The position numbers were made by a program, and so were the translations under genes. A stretch of 48,775 nt of DNA, taken from the NCBI GenBank assembly GCA_024636835.1, contig JAGXGH010000021.1, forward strand, positions 1 to 48,775, given 5' to 3'. The DNA comes from Verrucomicrobiales bacterium. Lineage in GTDB: Bacteria; Verrucomicrobiota; Verrucomicrobiia; Verrucomicrobiales; SLCJ01. Positions within the stretch are counted from its first letter, which is position 1; each line of letters starts with the position of its first letter. The notes beneath the pieces are model-generated. The model did no database searches. It saw nothing but the letters and a program-made list of their open reading frames with translations, and was not told the DNA's origin. Below, in pieces: positions 16,342 to 25,105 of this stretch.

Positions 16342-17643
16342 ATGCGCACCCTGCTTGCCGCACTTTTTCTCCTTACCTGCTGCCAGCCAAATAGCACCCC
16401 CCCGAGAAGGGATGCCATATGGGATGCACGCCCTGCGTTCTGGGTTTGGAACGCCAGCGCGAGCACCCTGCAAATCAACTCCGATAACCATCCTCTCTAC
16501 TGGCAAATCTACGAATTTCCTCGCGATGCCAAATCCAGCCTAAGCAAGCTGGCGACAATTGACGACCTCACTCGCGCAGGGAATTGCACACCGGTAATTC
16601 GACTTCCCGCCGGTGCACAAACTCTCGATGATATTGACTATCTCGACGATGTGCTGCGAGTCACCAAAGGGTGGTTCGGCAACGCCGCTAGCCGCCGAAT
16701 CCAGATAGACTATGACTGCCCTGCATCGCGTCTTGCGGACTACGCCCTCTTGTTGGAAAAGCTCCGCAGGGAATTAGAAATCGACCACCTCTCCATCACC
16801 GCCCTGGCAAGTTGGATTGATGCCCCAGAATTTCAAAAATTCTCCAAAGCTGCTGATCAAATTGTCCCCATGTTCTACGACCTGGAGCCTGACCATCCGC
16901 TTGAGATCACGCGCGGAACACCTCGTCAGATGACAGACTCTGCAACAATCCATTGGATCAACAGATGGAAGTCGTGCCGCACCGATTGGCGAGCAGGTCT
17001 ACCCAATTTCCAGCGGCTCACCCTTTTCGACGCCAAGGGCAAACTCATTGGCCACATGCAGCAATGGGACTATGCGACGGTCAACAGCTCGGAGAGGTTT
17101 CGCCGGGTGTCCGCACCTTCACCGAGTTGCGCAGTGTTTGAGGTGCAGGAGGATATGAAGGTATTCGGCGTGGCCATGAAATCCGGATCGCTTCTCGTTT
17201 GGCGGACTACCGATGACAAGCAACTGATACGGGCATTAACCGCAGCTCGCGCGGCCAATGCATCCGGTGCCGTGTGGTTCGCCCACCCCGCATCCGCACC
17301 AGTGCCGGCAAGATCCATCACCCATCTCGAATCACTTCAACACGGCGTCACTCCGATGCCTAAGCTCGTCGAGACGCGCCTTGAATCCGGAGCCGTCACC
17401 CTCACCAATATCGGCACTGGCGACGTGCTACCTAACAGCGACGGAACACCGTATTCGCTTGTCATCCACGCAACGCCCGAGTTAAGATTCGATCAAATTG
17501 CAGCTGGCGATTTTCACTCATTCACCTCCACCGGAGGATCGCTTTCCAACTCGGAACTGGTACGCGAAATTCAGCTCAATTATTTCACTCTACCCGTAGG
17601 AAGCACGCTCAGATCGCGTAGTCATCTATTCACTTCTCCTTAG
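16342..17643 (+). CDS. DUF3142-type lipoprotein
   Basis: A 433-residue protein with signal peptide and lipobox (LLTC13-C14). WVWNAS at 35-40, LYWQIYEF at about 54 and IQIDYDCPASRLADYALLL at about 120 follow the DUF3142 pattern, a probable TIM-barrel related to glycoside hydrolase-like proteins; activity unknown. The last ~90 residues form a separate beta-rich tail. The stop lies 17 bp before the start of the next lipoprotein gene, so the two are very likely co-transcribed. Confidence 0.72.
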   Translation: MRTLLAALFLLTCCQPNSTPPRRDAIWDARPAFWVWNASASTLQINSDNHPLYWQIYEFPRDAKSSLSKLATIDDLTRAGNCTPVIRLPAGAQTLDDIDYLDDVLRVTKGWFGNAASRRIQIDYDCPASRLADYALLLEKLRRELEIDHLSITALASWIDAPEFQKFSKAADQIVPMFYDLEPDHPLEITRGTPRQMTDSATIHWINRWKSCRTDWRAGLPNFQRLTLFDAKGKLIGHMQQWDYATVNSSERFRRVSAPSPSCAVFEVQEDMKVFGVAMKSGSLLVWRTTDDKQLIRALTAARAANASGAVWFAHPASAPVPARSITHLESLQHGVTPMPKLVETRLESGAVTLTNIGTGDVLPNSDGTPYSLVIHATPELRFDQIAAGDFHSFTSTGGSLSNSELVREIQLNYFTLPVGSTLRSRSHLFTSP

Positions 17644-17660
17644 CTTACCCCCTCGACTCC

Positions 17661-20600
17661 ATGAAAAAATCTCTCTTGCTTTTGGGCATCCCGCTGCTGC
17701 TCGCCTGCGGCCCATTTTTCTATCAAGCCCCACCACCAATCGCCACATATCCTGAGCGAACTCCCGGTAAATCCTGGCAACAACTTCTCGATACCAGCTA
17801 CTCTCCATCCGGCGAGAAAAAATCCGCATTGATCGAAGAATGCCACACCCTCGTCAAGTCAATCGACAGCTCGGATAAGGCCAAAACCCTCACTACCATT
17901 ACAGCGCTTCAACAGCGCAACCGCGATGGTGAGTTCAGTATCAAAATCGCCAACTTCTTGATCGAGTTTCGTGAACTAATTGCTACTGACACCGATCACA
18001 CTGTAATACAACCCTACCTTGCCGACCAAGCAGAAGAACTGCCCGGCGGATTTTATGTTATTCAAGAGCCCGTCAAGACATGGCGTCAGACAGACACAGA
18101 ATATGCGATGCTGCTTGAGGAGGTGCGGGCACGCCTTGAAATCAAAACCAGTAAACTCGACCAAAACATCAACGAAGGTCCAGAAGCCCTGCGCCCAAAT
18201 TTTCTCGTTCAGCGTGGAGCGTTTCTTTTCCGCTGTGGAAAAGTCGACCTTGCCGCAAGCGACTTTCGCACCGTGGTCTCAGCATTCCCAGAACATCCAC
18301 GCGCCGAGGTAGCTGCTTTCATGTTTGGTCGATGCGCCCTTCATCATGCGAGAGCACTGAAGCCAAAAGCAACCAATCCAAGCCGCGAGGAAATCGATCT
18401 CTGGAGGGACGCATTAACCACGGCTAAAAAGTCATTCAACGCCTACATCAAAAAATATCCCGAGGGGCGATTTGCTGACGACGCACATGGATGGACCGGA
18501 GCTGTCGCTCGCGATCGCGGCGACTTGGCGATGGCATTCAATCAACAACTCACCCGACTCGATCTTCAACCTACTCGTGAAGTCGCCTATTCAGTGATGC
18601 GCGAGGTCGATTCACTACTCGACCAAATGCTGGAGGAAAACCCCGGAACATTACGCGGAGACTACGACTACGGCATGGGCAACAGTCTCGATTTCGACCG
18701 CATGGTGAAGTATCCAGCCGTCACCCGGCAGTTTATCTATCATTCACTCGACCCAGCCGCGAGAATGGGGCTGCCCTACTATTTCGAAGACTACCGCGGC
18801 GGCAGAAAGACGATCGATTTCCTCAACAATAAAGTTGTTCGTAACGACGAGTTCACCACCGCGGGACTCGCCCAACTCGCACGCGCCATCGCCAAGTCGA
18901 ACGCCCCGACCGATGAACTATCTGCACTTATTTTGAGTTGGTCTCTCATCCGTGCCAACGACTCGAGCCAGGCACTGGCGATCGCTGATCGCGCCCTCGC
19001 CGCCGTCTCCACCGACGACCTCATTCAAGTCCGCGCCGTGGCGCTTTCGCACCTCGGCCGCCATGCCGAATCCGCTCAAGCCTATCAGCTACTCATCAAA
19101 GAGTTTTCCGGAAGCCCGCTCGCAGAACCGTCTCAATTTGACTACGCGATGGAACTGCGCCACGCCGGACAGGCAGGCAAGGCACTCGTTACGCTTCTTG
19201 ATCTGCATGAGCCAGTATACCTCGATAACGAAGACAGACCCTCCGCGCCCCGCCTCCACTCGGCCGATGAAGTCATCCAATGGATCGACACGATCGCGCA
19301 GTTTAGCCCGGTGGATGAACTGCGCGCCGCGCTCGAAAATCTCCCGGCGGATAGCCAGCACGTGGCAACCTTGCGCTCCATTGTCCGCACCCGCTTGCTT
19401 TGTCATGGAGAATTTGATGCCGCTAAAATCTACCTCGATGCACCCCTTCAGCCCGATCAGATAAACGAGCCCTACAACCCTGCTCAGTGGAACCCAAAAC
19501 GTTGGGCACATCTCGACCAAGAGCGCTGGGACAGTGACGTTGCTCCATTGGCAAAAATAGCCAGCGAACTGAAATCCGCGTCCGGCGATCAGCTACAGAC
19601 TCTCCATCTCAATGCCGCACAACATTGGCAAAAACTCCGCGGCAAACTCACCCTACCTCGACTTGCCAAGTTCGACTACTCCAACAGCGAAACGGAAAAG
19701 ATCGACCAACTCCGCCGCACCAACGCGCGACTCATGGGCATCGATGAAAAAACGATCACCGCTGAACTCGATTCAAGTGACGAACTTCATCACGCCCTCA
19801 ATCATTTCCTCAAAGCCGCGAGCGGAGGCGATCCGACCAAAAAGCTCACCGCTTTGTTTAATGCCAACGAAGCATTGTTCCGCCTCGCTGAGTTCTCGCC
19901 CTACCGACTTTCCCGCGCTGTGGAGGAAAACCATTCCGCACTTTCGCTCAAGCTCGTCGAGCAAATGACTAGTCAGTTTCCCGAAAAGGACCTCACCAAG
20001 TCAGCCATCGATTTCACCTTCTCGCCACCCGCAACGCTTCGCGAATGGATGCCCGGCGACTACAATTCAAACAACTCCGACGACTACATCGACGAAGCCA
20101 TCAGTGGACAGGATTCGTTTGCTGGTTGGAGATACCATTACGACGAAAGCGAGAAGAAAGTCGCCGCACGAAATCAACTCAAGGAGTTACATGCAAAGAT
20201 CAAAAAGCTTGGTGACTCCCCAGTCAAAGATCCAAAAGCCGTCACCGAATCGCTACGAATGAAGTTCACTGCTCTACGTCCTAATCTAGACCGCGAGGAG
20301 ATTCTCTCCATCGTCGATACCATCGATGACCTCCACACCGCCGCACACACAAACGGCGTATCGCCAGAGCTTTTCAGCGCCTACGTTTCGAAGCGTCAAA
20401 CCATGAACCCCAAGCCTACCACCGGACTCGACTGGCAACCGTTGATGCCATTTCTCGTTTTCATCGACAAGCTCCGTATGGAGGATGGTTATAAAAGTAA
20501 GCTCCAAGAGCCAAAGAGTGATTCCACCTCGAGGTGGCAGAATTACTTGGAAAGATACCCTGATGGCCCCAAGTCGGAGGCCGTGGAGTTTCGACTCCTC

Positions 20601-21077
20601 CGTGATGAAGTCCGGGCCATTGTACCCATCCCACATGTGGAGGCCTTCCACTTTCCCGAAGCCCCTATCGCTAACGGCTACAAGAACATCGAATTTCATG
20701 TAAACCTATCGACCCACGGGGAAATGCTTGGTGCGCTCATTCAGGCCTACCGCGAAAAATACCCGAATGGCCGGTATTCCATGGATGTGAATTTGCTTGA
20801 AGCCGCAGTGCTCGCCGTGTCCGGAAAATACGCTGAAGCGCTTCCGCTGGTCACCAAGGTGCTCGATGATCCTATCCACAACGAAATTCGCCAGGACGCT
20901 GCATTGCACTTCGCCGCGATCGCATTGCAACTTCTCGACCCCGAAGCTAGAGGCGAGCTCATCCCCGCATTCCGCACCACACCGAACGCCATGATGTATC
21001 TCGAACGCCTGGTGAACGGCAACACCTGCGTGTCGCGCGTTCGTCCACTCATGGCCGCCCTGAAAGCGGAAAAGTAG
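17661..21077 (+). CDS. Very large TPR-like lipoprotein
   Basis: An 1138-residue protein with signal peptide and lipobox LLAC16. The rest is almost wholly helical. Stretches such as AEVAAFMFGRCALHHARAL, GRFADDAHGWTGAVARDRGDLAMAF and AVALSHLGRHAESAQAYQLLI read as degenerate tetratricopeptide/outer-membrane-assembly-type repeats, and the pattern 'YLERYPDGPKSEAVEFRLL' is typical of TPR lipoproteins. I infer a periplasmic scaffolding role. It pairs with the DUF3142 gene 17 bp upstream, hinting at one envelope complex. GC and codon use look like the core genes. Confidence 0.75.
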   Translation: MKKSLLLLGIPLLLACGPFFYQAPPPIATYPERTPGKSWQQLLDTSYSPSGEKKSALIEECHTLVKSIDSSDKAKTLTTITALQQRNRDGEFSIKIANFLIEFRELIATDTDHTVIQPYLADQAEELPGGFYVIQEPVKTWRQTDTEYAMLLEEVRARLEIKTSKLDQNINEGPEALRPNFLVQRGAFLFRCGKVDLAASDFRTVVSAFPEHPRAEVAAFMFGRCALHHARALKPKATNPSREEIDLWRDALTTAKKSFNAYIKKYPEGRFADDAHGWTGAVARDRGDLAMAFNQQLTRLDLQPTREVAYSVMREVDSLLDQMLEENPGTLRGDYDYGMGNSLDFDRMVKYPAVTRQFIYHSLDPAARMGLPYYFEDYRGGRKTIDFLNNKVVRNDEFTTAGLAQLARAIAKSNAPTDELSALILSWSLIRANDSSQALAIADRALAAVSTDDLIQVRAVALSHLGRHAESAQAYQLLIKEFSGSPLAEPSQFDYAMELRHAGQAGKALVTLLDLHEPVYLDNEDRPSAPRLHSADEVIQWIDTIAQFSPVDELRAALENLPADSQHVATLRSIVRTRLLCHGEFDAAKIYLDAPLQPDQINEPYNPAQWNPKRWAHLDQERWDSDVAPLAKIASELKSASGDQLQTLHLNAAQHWQKLRGKLTLPRLAKFDYSNSETEKIDQLRRTNARLMGIDEKTITAELDSSDELHHALNHFLKAASGGDPTKKLTALFNANEALFRLAEFSPYRLSRAVEENHSALSLKLVEQMTSQFPEKDLTKSAIDFTFSPPATLREWMPGDYNSNNSDDYIDEAISGQDSFAGWRYHYDESEKKVAARNQLKELHAKIKKLGDSPVKDPKAVTESLRMKFTALRPNLDREEILSIVDTIDDLHTAAHTNGVSPELFSAYVSKRQTMNPKPTTGLDWQPLMPFLVFIDKLRMEDGYKSKLQEPKSDSTSRWQNYLERYPDGPKSEAVEFRLLRDEVRAIVPIPHVEAFHFPEAPIANGYKNIEFHVNLSTHGEMLGALIQAYREKYPNGRYSMDVNLLEAAVLAVSGKYAEALPLVTKVLDDPIHNEIRQDAALHFAAIALQLLDPEARGELIPAFRTTPNAMMYLERLVNGNTCVSRVRPLMAALKAEK

Positions 21078-21142
21078 GATCGTCTTCGCAAAACCATATT
21101 CCTCATTGCAAGAACTGATCGGTGGCGCAAATTACGCGACAC

Positions 21143-22660
21143 ATGAGCAAGCCAAAGACAGCCATCACACCCACCCGCGAAGACGATTTCCCTGAGTGGT
21201 ATCAGCAAGTCATCAAAGCCGCCGACATGGCGGAGAACTCCGAAGTGCGCGGGTGCATGGTGATCAAGCCGTGGGGCTACGGCATTTGGGAACTCATCCA
21301 ACGCCAACTCGATAAGAAGTTCAAAGAGACCGGTCACCAAAACGCCTACTTTCCACTGCTCATTCCCGTCTCCCATTTGGAGAAAGAAGCTCAGCATGCC
21401 GAAGGCTTCGCCACCGAGTGCGCCGTCGTGACTCACCATCGCCTCGAAGCGGTGAAACAAGATGACGGCACTACCAAAATGGTTCCCGCCGGCAAGCTTA
21501 CAGAACCCTTCGTCGTCCGCCCAACATCGGAAACCGTGATCGGTGCAGCCTTCGCACGATGGACACAAAGCTACCGCGATCTTCCGTTGCTGATCAATCA
21601 ATGGGCGAACGTGATGCGCTGGGAGATGCGCCCTCGTCTCTTCCTCCGTACCGCCGAGTTCCTTTGGCAAGAAGGGCACACCGCCCACGAAACCGCTGAC
21701 GAAGCCATCGAAGAAACACGCCTTATCCATGGTGTTTACGAGAAGTTCCTCCGTGACTACCTCGCCATCCCTGTGATCGCCGGCGAGAAATCAGAGATCG
21801 AGCGTTTCCCCGGTGCCGACATGACTCTCACCGTCGAAGCCATGGTCCAGGACAAAAAGGCCATCCAAGCAGGAACGTCACACTACCTCGGCCAGAATTT
21901 CGCCAAAGCCCAGGAGATCACCTTTACCGCACGCGATGGCAGTGAGCAATTTGCCCACACCACATCGTGGGGCGTTTCCACCCGATTGATCGGCACATTA
22001 ATCATGGCGCACTCGGACGACGACGGACTGGTTCTCCCACCACGTGTTGCCACCAGTCAGATTGTCATCATCCCCGTCACTCCAAAAGAGGACACCAAGG
22101 ATGCCGTTATCGATTCCTGCCACGCATTGGCAGAAACCCTTCGCGCAAAATCATGGGAGGGAGAGACACTCCGCGTCGAAGTGGACGACCGCGATAGCGG
22201 CGGTGGTAAAAAATGGAACTGGGTGAAAAAGGGCGTGCCTATCCGTATCGAGATCGGACCACGCGATTTGGAATCGCGTAAAGTGTGCCTCCAACGCCGC
22301 GACCAGCCAGCCAACGAAAAGCAATTCATCGACAAGGAGGAATTCCTTCAACAAGTCGGTAACATCCTCGAAGAGATTCAGTCAGGACTACTTCAGAGCG
22401 CCATCGACTTCCGCAATACCAATCTGACCGAAGTCGAGACACTCGCCGAGCTTGAGAACAATTTCTCCGGTGAAGGTCCAGCCAACTGGGTGATCAGCCC
22501 ATGGGCAGCGTCCAACGAAGAAGAAGAAGAACTCTCCAAAAAGCATAAGATTTCAATCCGCTGCTTTCCCGTCGGCGAACTCGGCACAGGGCCAGAGAAA
22601 CCGTGCATCGTGTCAGGCAAGCCAACCACTCGCCGCGCTGTATGGGCACGTAGCTACTAG
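21143..22660 (+). CDS. proS: Proline-tRNA ligase, type 3 (archaeal/eukaryotic-like)
   Basis: A 505-residue class II synthetase charging tRNA-Pro. It is the short form: no bacterial editing (INS) domain between motifs 2 and 3, a C-terminal extension, and the characteristic terminal tyrosine (WARSY). Motif 1 region YFPLLIPVSHLEKEAQH, the TSE loop VRPTSETVIG, and motif 2 RWEMRPRLFLRTAEFLWQEGHTAH are clear. ATG 21143 (MSKPKTAITPTREDDFPEWY) is preferred over GTG 21122 because the family starts close to the DFPEWY segment. Monocistronic; a MITE fragment follows after 16 bp. Confidence 0.95.
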   Translation: MSKPKTAITPTREDDFPEWYQQVIKAADMAENSEVRGCMVIKPWGYGIWELIQRQLDKKFKETGHQNAYFPLLIPVSHLEKEAQHAEGFATECAVVTHHRLEAVKQDDGTTKMVPAGKLTEPFVVRPTSETVIGAAFARWTQSYRDLPLLINQWANVMRWEMRPRLFLRTAEFLWQEGHTAHETADEAIEETRLIHGVYEKFLRDYLAIPVIAGEKSEIERFPGADMTLTVEAMVQDKKAIQAGTSHYLGQNFAKAQEITFTARDGSEQFAHTTSWGVSTRLIGTLIMAHSDDDGLVLPPRVATSQIVIIPVTPKEDTKDAVIDSCHALAETLRAKSWEGETLRVEVDDRDSGGGKKWNWVKKGVPIRIEIGPRDLESRKVCLQRRDQPANEKQFIDKEEFLQQVGNILEEIQSGLLQSAIDFRNTNLTEVETLAELENNFSGEGPANWVISPWAASNEEEEELSKKHKISIRCFPVGELGTGPEKPCIVSGKPTTRRAVWARSY

Positions 22661-23194
22661 CCGAGCAGTATTGTTAGGGAGGGACGGTTTTCACACCGTC
22701 CGTGACTTTCCTTCATCACCGCACGAAGTGGCCGTGGCTTCCAGCCGCAAAGCCAAGCCTACGACATTTTTTTACAGGAAGGGCTGAAAGGACAAGAAGA
22801 GGTGAGATTTGAGGTTATTTCATCGGCAGCCAAAACGCAACCACCAGGGAGGGACGGTTTTCAGGCTATGGAGAGCCATCCTTCTAGGTGGCTTGGGTGG
22901 TTCACGAACAACCCACACCCCTCCCAGCCAGCTGGAAGCGTGGCTCTCCATATACAATTCCTCCAGCACCCACGGCAACCGAGCCGTTTTCAAGCCACCC
23001 CAAACACACCGCATCCAATCATCACCACCGGCATCCACGGCAACCGAGCGGTTTTCTAACCGCCCCATCACGTCGCTTCCAATCCTCCAGCCGGGATCTG
23101 GCATCCAATCATCTCTGCCGGGATCCGGCACCTTCGGCATCCACGGCATCAGAGTGATCATCAAGCTACCCTCAACCGACGATTCCAATCCTCC
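22661..23194. repeat. 534-bp thicket of dispersed repeats
   Basis: No gene is supported here. The stretch contains 5' ends of the MITE-like element at 22677-22731 and 22847-22863, two copies of GGCATCCACGGCAACCGAGC (one partly changed) with GGTTTTC following near 22972 and 23031, and several (C)CGGGATC(C/T)GG units around 23091, 23114 and 23198. CTTCCAATCCTCCAGCCGGGATC at 23075-23097 matches in inverse the bases after lysS. It looks like a landing zone for nested small repeats. Confidence 0.5.
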
Positions 23195-24439
23195 TTACCG
23201 GGATCCGGTACCGCGATAGGTGAAGAGGAAGTAGACCATTGCGATGAGAGTGGTGATGAAGAGCACACTCCAGAATGTTACCCAGTCAGCGAGATCACCT
23301 GACTTCGCGGTAAGCTTGAACAATTCGCCCGCGATGAGGATTCCTGCCAGCGTGCCTACCCCGCCGCTAAGCATCACCAATAGCGATTGCGCCTGCGCTC
23401 TCATCTTTTTCTCAATCCGCTCGGCGAGATAGATCTGCGCGGTGACGAAAAATCCCACATAGCATAGCCCGTGGAGCGCAATTCCCCATTTCAGCCATGC
23501 CATCTCCGCCGTCATTGCTCCAAAAGTGAAGAATGCGTAGCGTAACACGCCGAAGATGAGCGCTCCCAACAGAATCCACTTCAATCGCACCTTTCTCACC
23601 ACAAACGGCAGGAAAAGAAGGAGAAAAATTTCACTCACTTGGCCGAGCGTCATCGTCATGGTCGACCCTTCATCACCCATCTGCCGGAGCAACATCGGGG
23701 TGTAGGCGTAGAACGCTGCAATCGGAATGGACAGCAAAGCTGCGGTAACAAACAATCCACGGTGGTCTCTATTCTTCAGCAAAGTGAACGCCTCAAAACC
23801 GAACAGCGAAGCAATACTGCGACGCCCCTTCGGAGCCACTGAATCTGGCGGTGGCATCGGCGGGAGGAACCAACACACCACCGCGAGAATCAACATCAAT
23901 ACCGCAGCAACCTTGCCGCCCAGAGTCGAGGTTTCTGCTTGAAGAACGCCACTCACCAACCAGCCCGCTGCGATCCATCCTACCGTTCCCCAGATACGGA
24001 TGCGCGGAAACCTATTCGTTCTCTCACCCAACAGGTTGAACGCGATCGCCGAGATCAAGCCGAAGGTCGGAGTAAAGAAAAGCGCACGCACCCCGAAAAC
24101 ACCGACGAATGCCCATGGAGAGGCCTTGGTGTCGAGCAAGCTAAACGCAACGAAGAGCAACACACCGGATCCAACAAAAAGCACCGAAAGAATTTTACCA
24201 GCATCGAAGCGTTTATCTGCCATTGCCCCCATCATCAACGGCGCAACCATGCAACCCAAGGGCCCCGTCGACATCGCAATATGAATATAATCTTCAAGCC
24301 CCCGATCTTTAAGAATATTCCCAAGGCTTACAGTGAACAGCCCTGGACCCATCAGGTGGAAGAAAAACATCAAACCCAGCCCAATCTCTATCCGCAGGTT
24401 TTTGCGGCGATCAATTGATGAGGAGGGTTCGGGCTGCAT
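23195..24439 (-). CDS. MFS permease, nucleoside:H+ symporter type
   Basis: A 414-residue inner-membrane transporter with about 12 spans. The start NLRIEIGLGLMFFFHLMGPGLFTVSLG, the ILKDRG loop, and RIRIWGTVGWIAAGW between spans 4 and 5 are the pattern of NupG/XapB-like nucleoside permeases and their relatives. Substrate cannot be set from sequence. ATG at 24439. The last residues (TYRGTGSR) are encoded by a CGGGATCCGG-type dispersed repeat, so the original C-terminus may have been replaced. Stands alone between the repeat zone and tRNA-Thr. Confidence 0.85.
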   Translation of the reverse strand: MQPEPSSSIDRRKNLRIEIGLGLMFFFHLMGPGLFTVSLGNILKDRGLEDYIHIAMSTGPLGCMVAPLMMGAMADKRFDAGKILSVLFVGSGVLLFVAFSLLDTKASPWAFVGVFGVRALFFTPTFGLISAIAFNLLGERTNRFPRIRIWGTVGWIAAGWLVSGVLQAETSTLGGKVAAVLMLILAVVCWFLPPMPPPDSVAPKGRRSIASLFGFEAFTLLKNRDHRGLFVTAALLSIPIAAFYAYTPMLLRQMGDEGSTMTMTLGQVSEIFLLLFLPFVVRKVRLKWILLGALIFGVLRYAFFTFGAMTAEMAWLKWGIALHGLCYVGFFVTAQIYLAERIEKKMRAQAQSLLVMLSGGVGTLAGILIAGELFKLTAKSGDLADWVTFWSVLFITTLIAMVYFLFTYRGTGSR

Positions 24440-24561
24440 GAGGAAATCGGGACCTGCTTACTAGTAAACCGGACGTCACCACCGAGAGCAACCGACATTC
24501 ACTCTATTGGAGCACGATCTCATCATCTCGAGGGTTTTCAAAAATTCTTCCACCCGTCCAC

Positions 24562-24589
24562 TTGCATCCCTGCGTTGTGGGGGTATGAT
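24562..24589 (+). promoter_or_regulatory. Sigma-70 promoter of tRNA-Thr
   Basis: TTGCAT (24562-24567), 16-bp spacer, TATGAT (24584-24589), followed 9 bp later by the first base of the tRNA. Confidence 0.6.
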
Positions 24590-24598
24590 TCATGCCAC

Positions 24599-24674
24599 GC
24601 CGCTTTAGCTCATTTGGTAGAGCAACTCACTTGTAATGAGTAGGTGGTCGGTTCGAATCCGACAAGCGGCTCCA
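24599..24674 (+). tRNA. tRNA-Thr (anticodon UGU)
   Basis: A complete 76-nt cloverleaf: acceptor GCCGCTT/AAGCGGC, D-arm with AGCTC..GAGC, anticodon stem ACTCA/TGAGT around the loop CTTGTAA (anticodon TGT), T-arm GTCGG-TTCGAAT-CCGAC, discriminator T and encoded CCA. Element-like sequence with phased octamers begins within 40 bp of its 3' end, so it probably serves as an integration site that was restored by the insertion. Confidence 0.96.
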
Positions 24675-24712
24675 CTTTTCCCCTGTATTTAAAGGGCTTG
24701 GCGACTTATGCT

Positions 24713-24760
24713 TTAAGTCACCTTCTGTCAAATTAAGCCATTTTAAGTCACTTTAAGCCA
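24713..24760. repeat. 10-bp-phased octamers downstream of tRNA-Thr
   Basis: TTAAG(T/C)CA at 24713, 24733, 24743 and 24753, with a weaker TTCTGTCA at 24723: five sites at exactly 10-bp steps. Two AGTTGCAGG (24765, 24776) and an ATTTCCC/GGGAAAT inverted pair follow. This parallels the array at 1606-1729, also next to a tRNA 3' end, and is most simply read as arm-type binding sites of an integrase at the left end of an island. Confidence 0.55.
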
Positions 24761-24954
24761 AATTAGTTGCAGGAAAGTTGCAGGTTTTCACTTTCCTAAT
24801 TTCCCCAGAATTTCCCCATTTATGGGAAATGTGAGCTTTTTAATCACACTTTGATTGGTGGTCGAGAGTGTGAATTTCTGATTATTGGTGTTGAGCCTGA
24901 TGTTTTAGCGCGATACCCCGCGCTCTTTCGGCCCCGTTGCGTGAGGTGATCACC

Positions 24955-24988
24955 CGGGTAGTTGTCTGATTACTTCCAGACAAACCCG
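24955..24988 (+). other. Structured hairpin in an unannotated stretch
   Basis: CGGG..TTGTCTG (24955-24968) pairs with CAGACAA..CCCG (24977-24988) around an 8-nt loop, with a small internal bulge. It lies in 24761-25066, which has no supported gene. It could be part of a small RNA ending at the terminator at 25067, or chance. Confidence 0.3.
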
Positions 24989-25066
24989 TCGGGGTCAGAT
25001 CTCAGCAACCCAAAAAATACACGTCATGAGAAAAACCATTGAATTCGAGCAGAACAACCCAAACCT

Positions 25067-25105
25067 CAAAAAAAAACCACCCTCGGAAGAGGGTGGTTTT
25101 TTTAT
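25067..25105. terminator. Bidirectional terminator
   Basis: AAACCACCCTC (25074-25084), GGAA tetraloop, GAGGGTGGTTT (25089-25099): an 11-bp perfect stem with an A-run before and a T-run after, so it works on both strands. It ends the minus-strand gene at 25102 and any plus-strand transcript from the tRNA side. Confidence 0.85.

Noticed and set aside
22802..23219. Overlapping frames in the repeat thicket after proS
   Set aside because: They translate dispersed repeats, with no start signals or known domains.
24713..24760. CRISPR-like reading of the phased octamers
   Set aside because: Units are 8-10 bp with no spacers; phasing at one helical turn fits protein binding sites instead.
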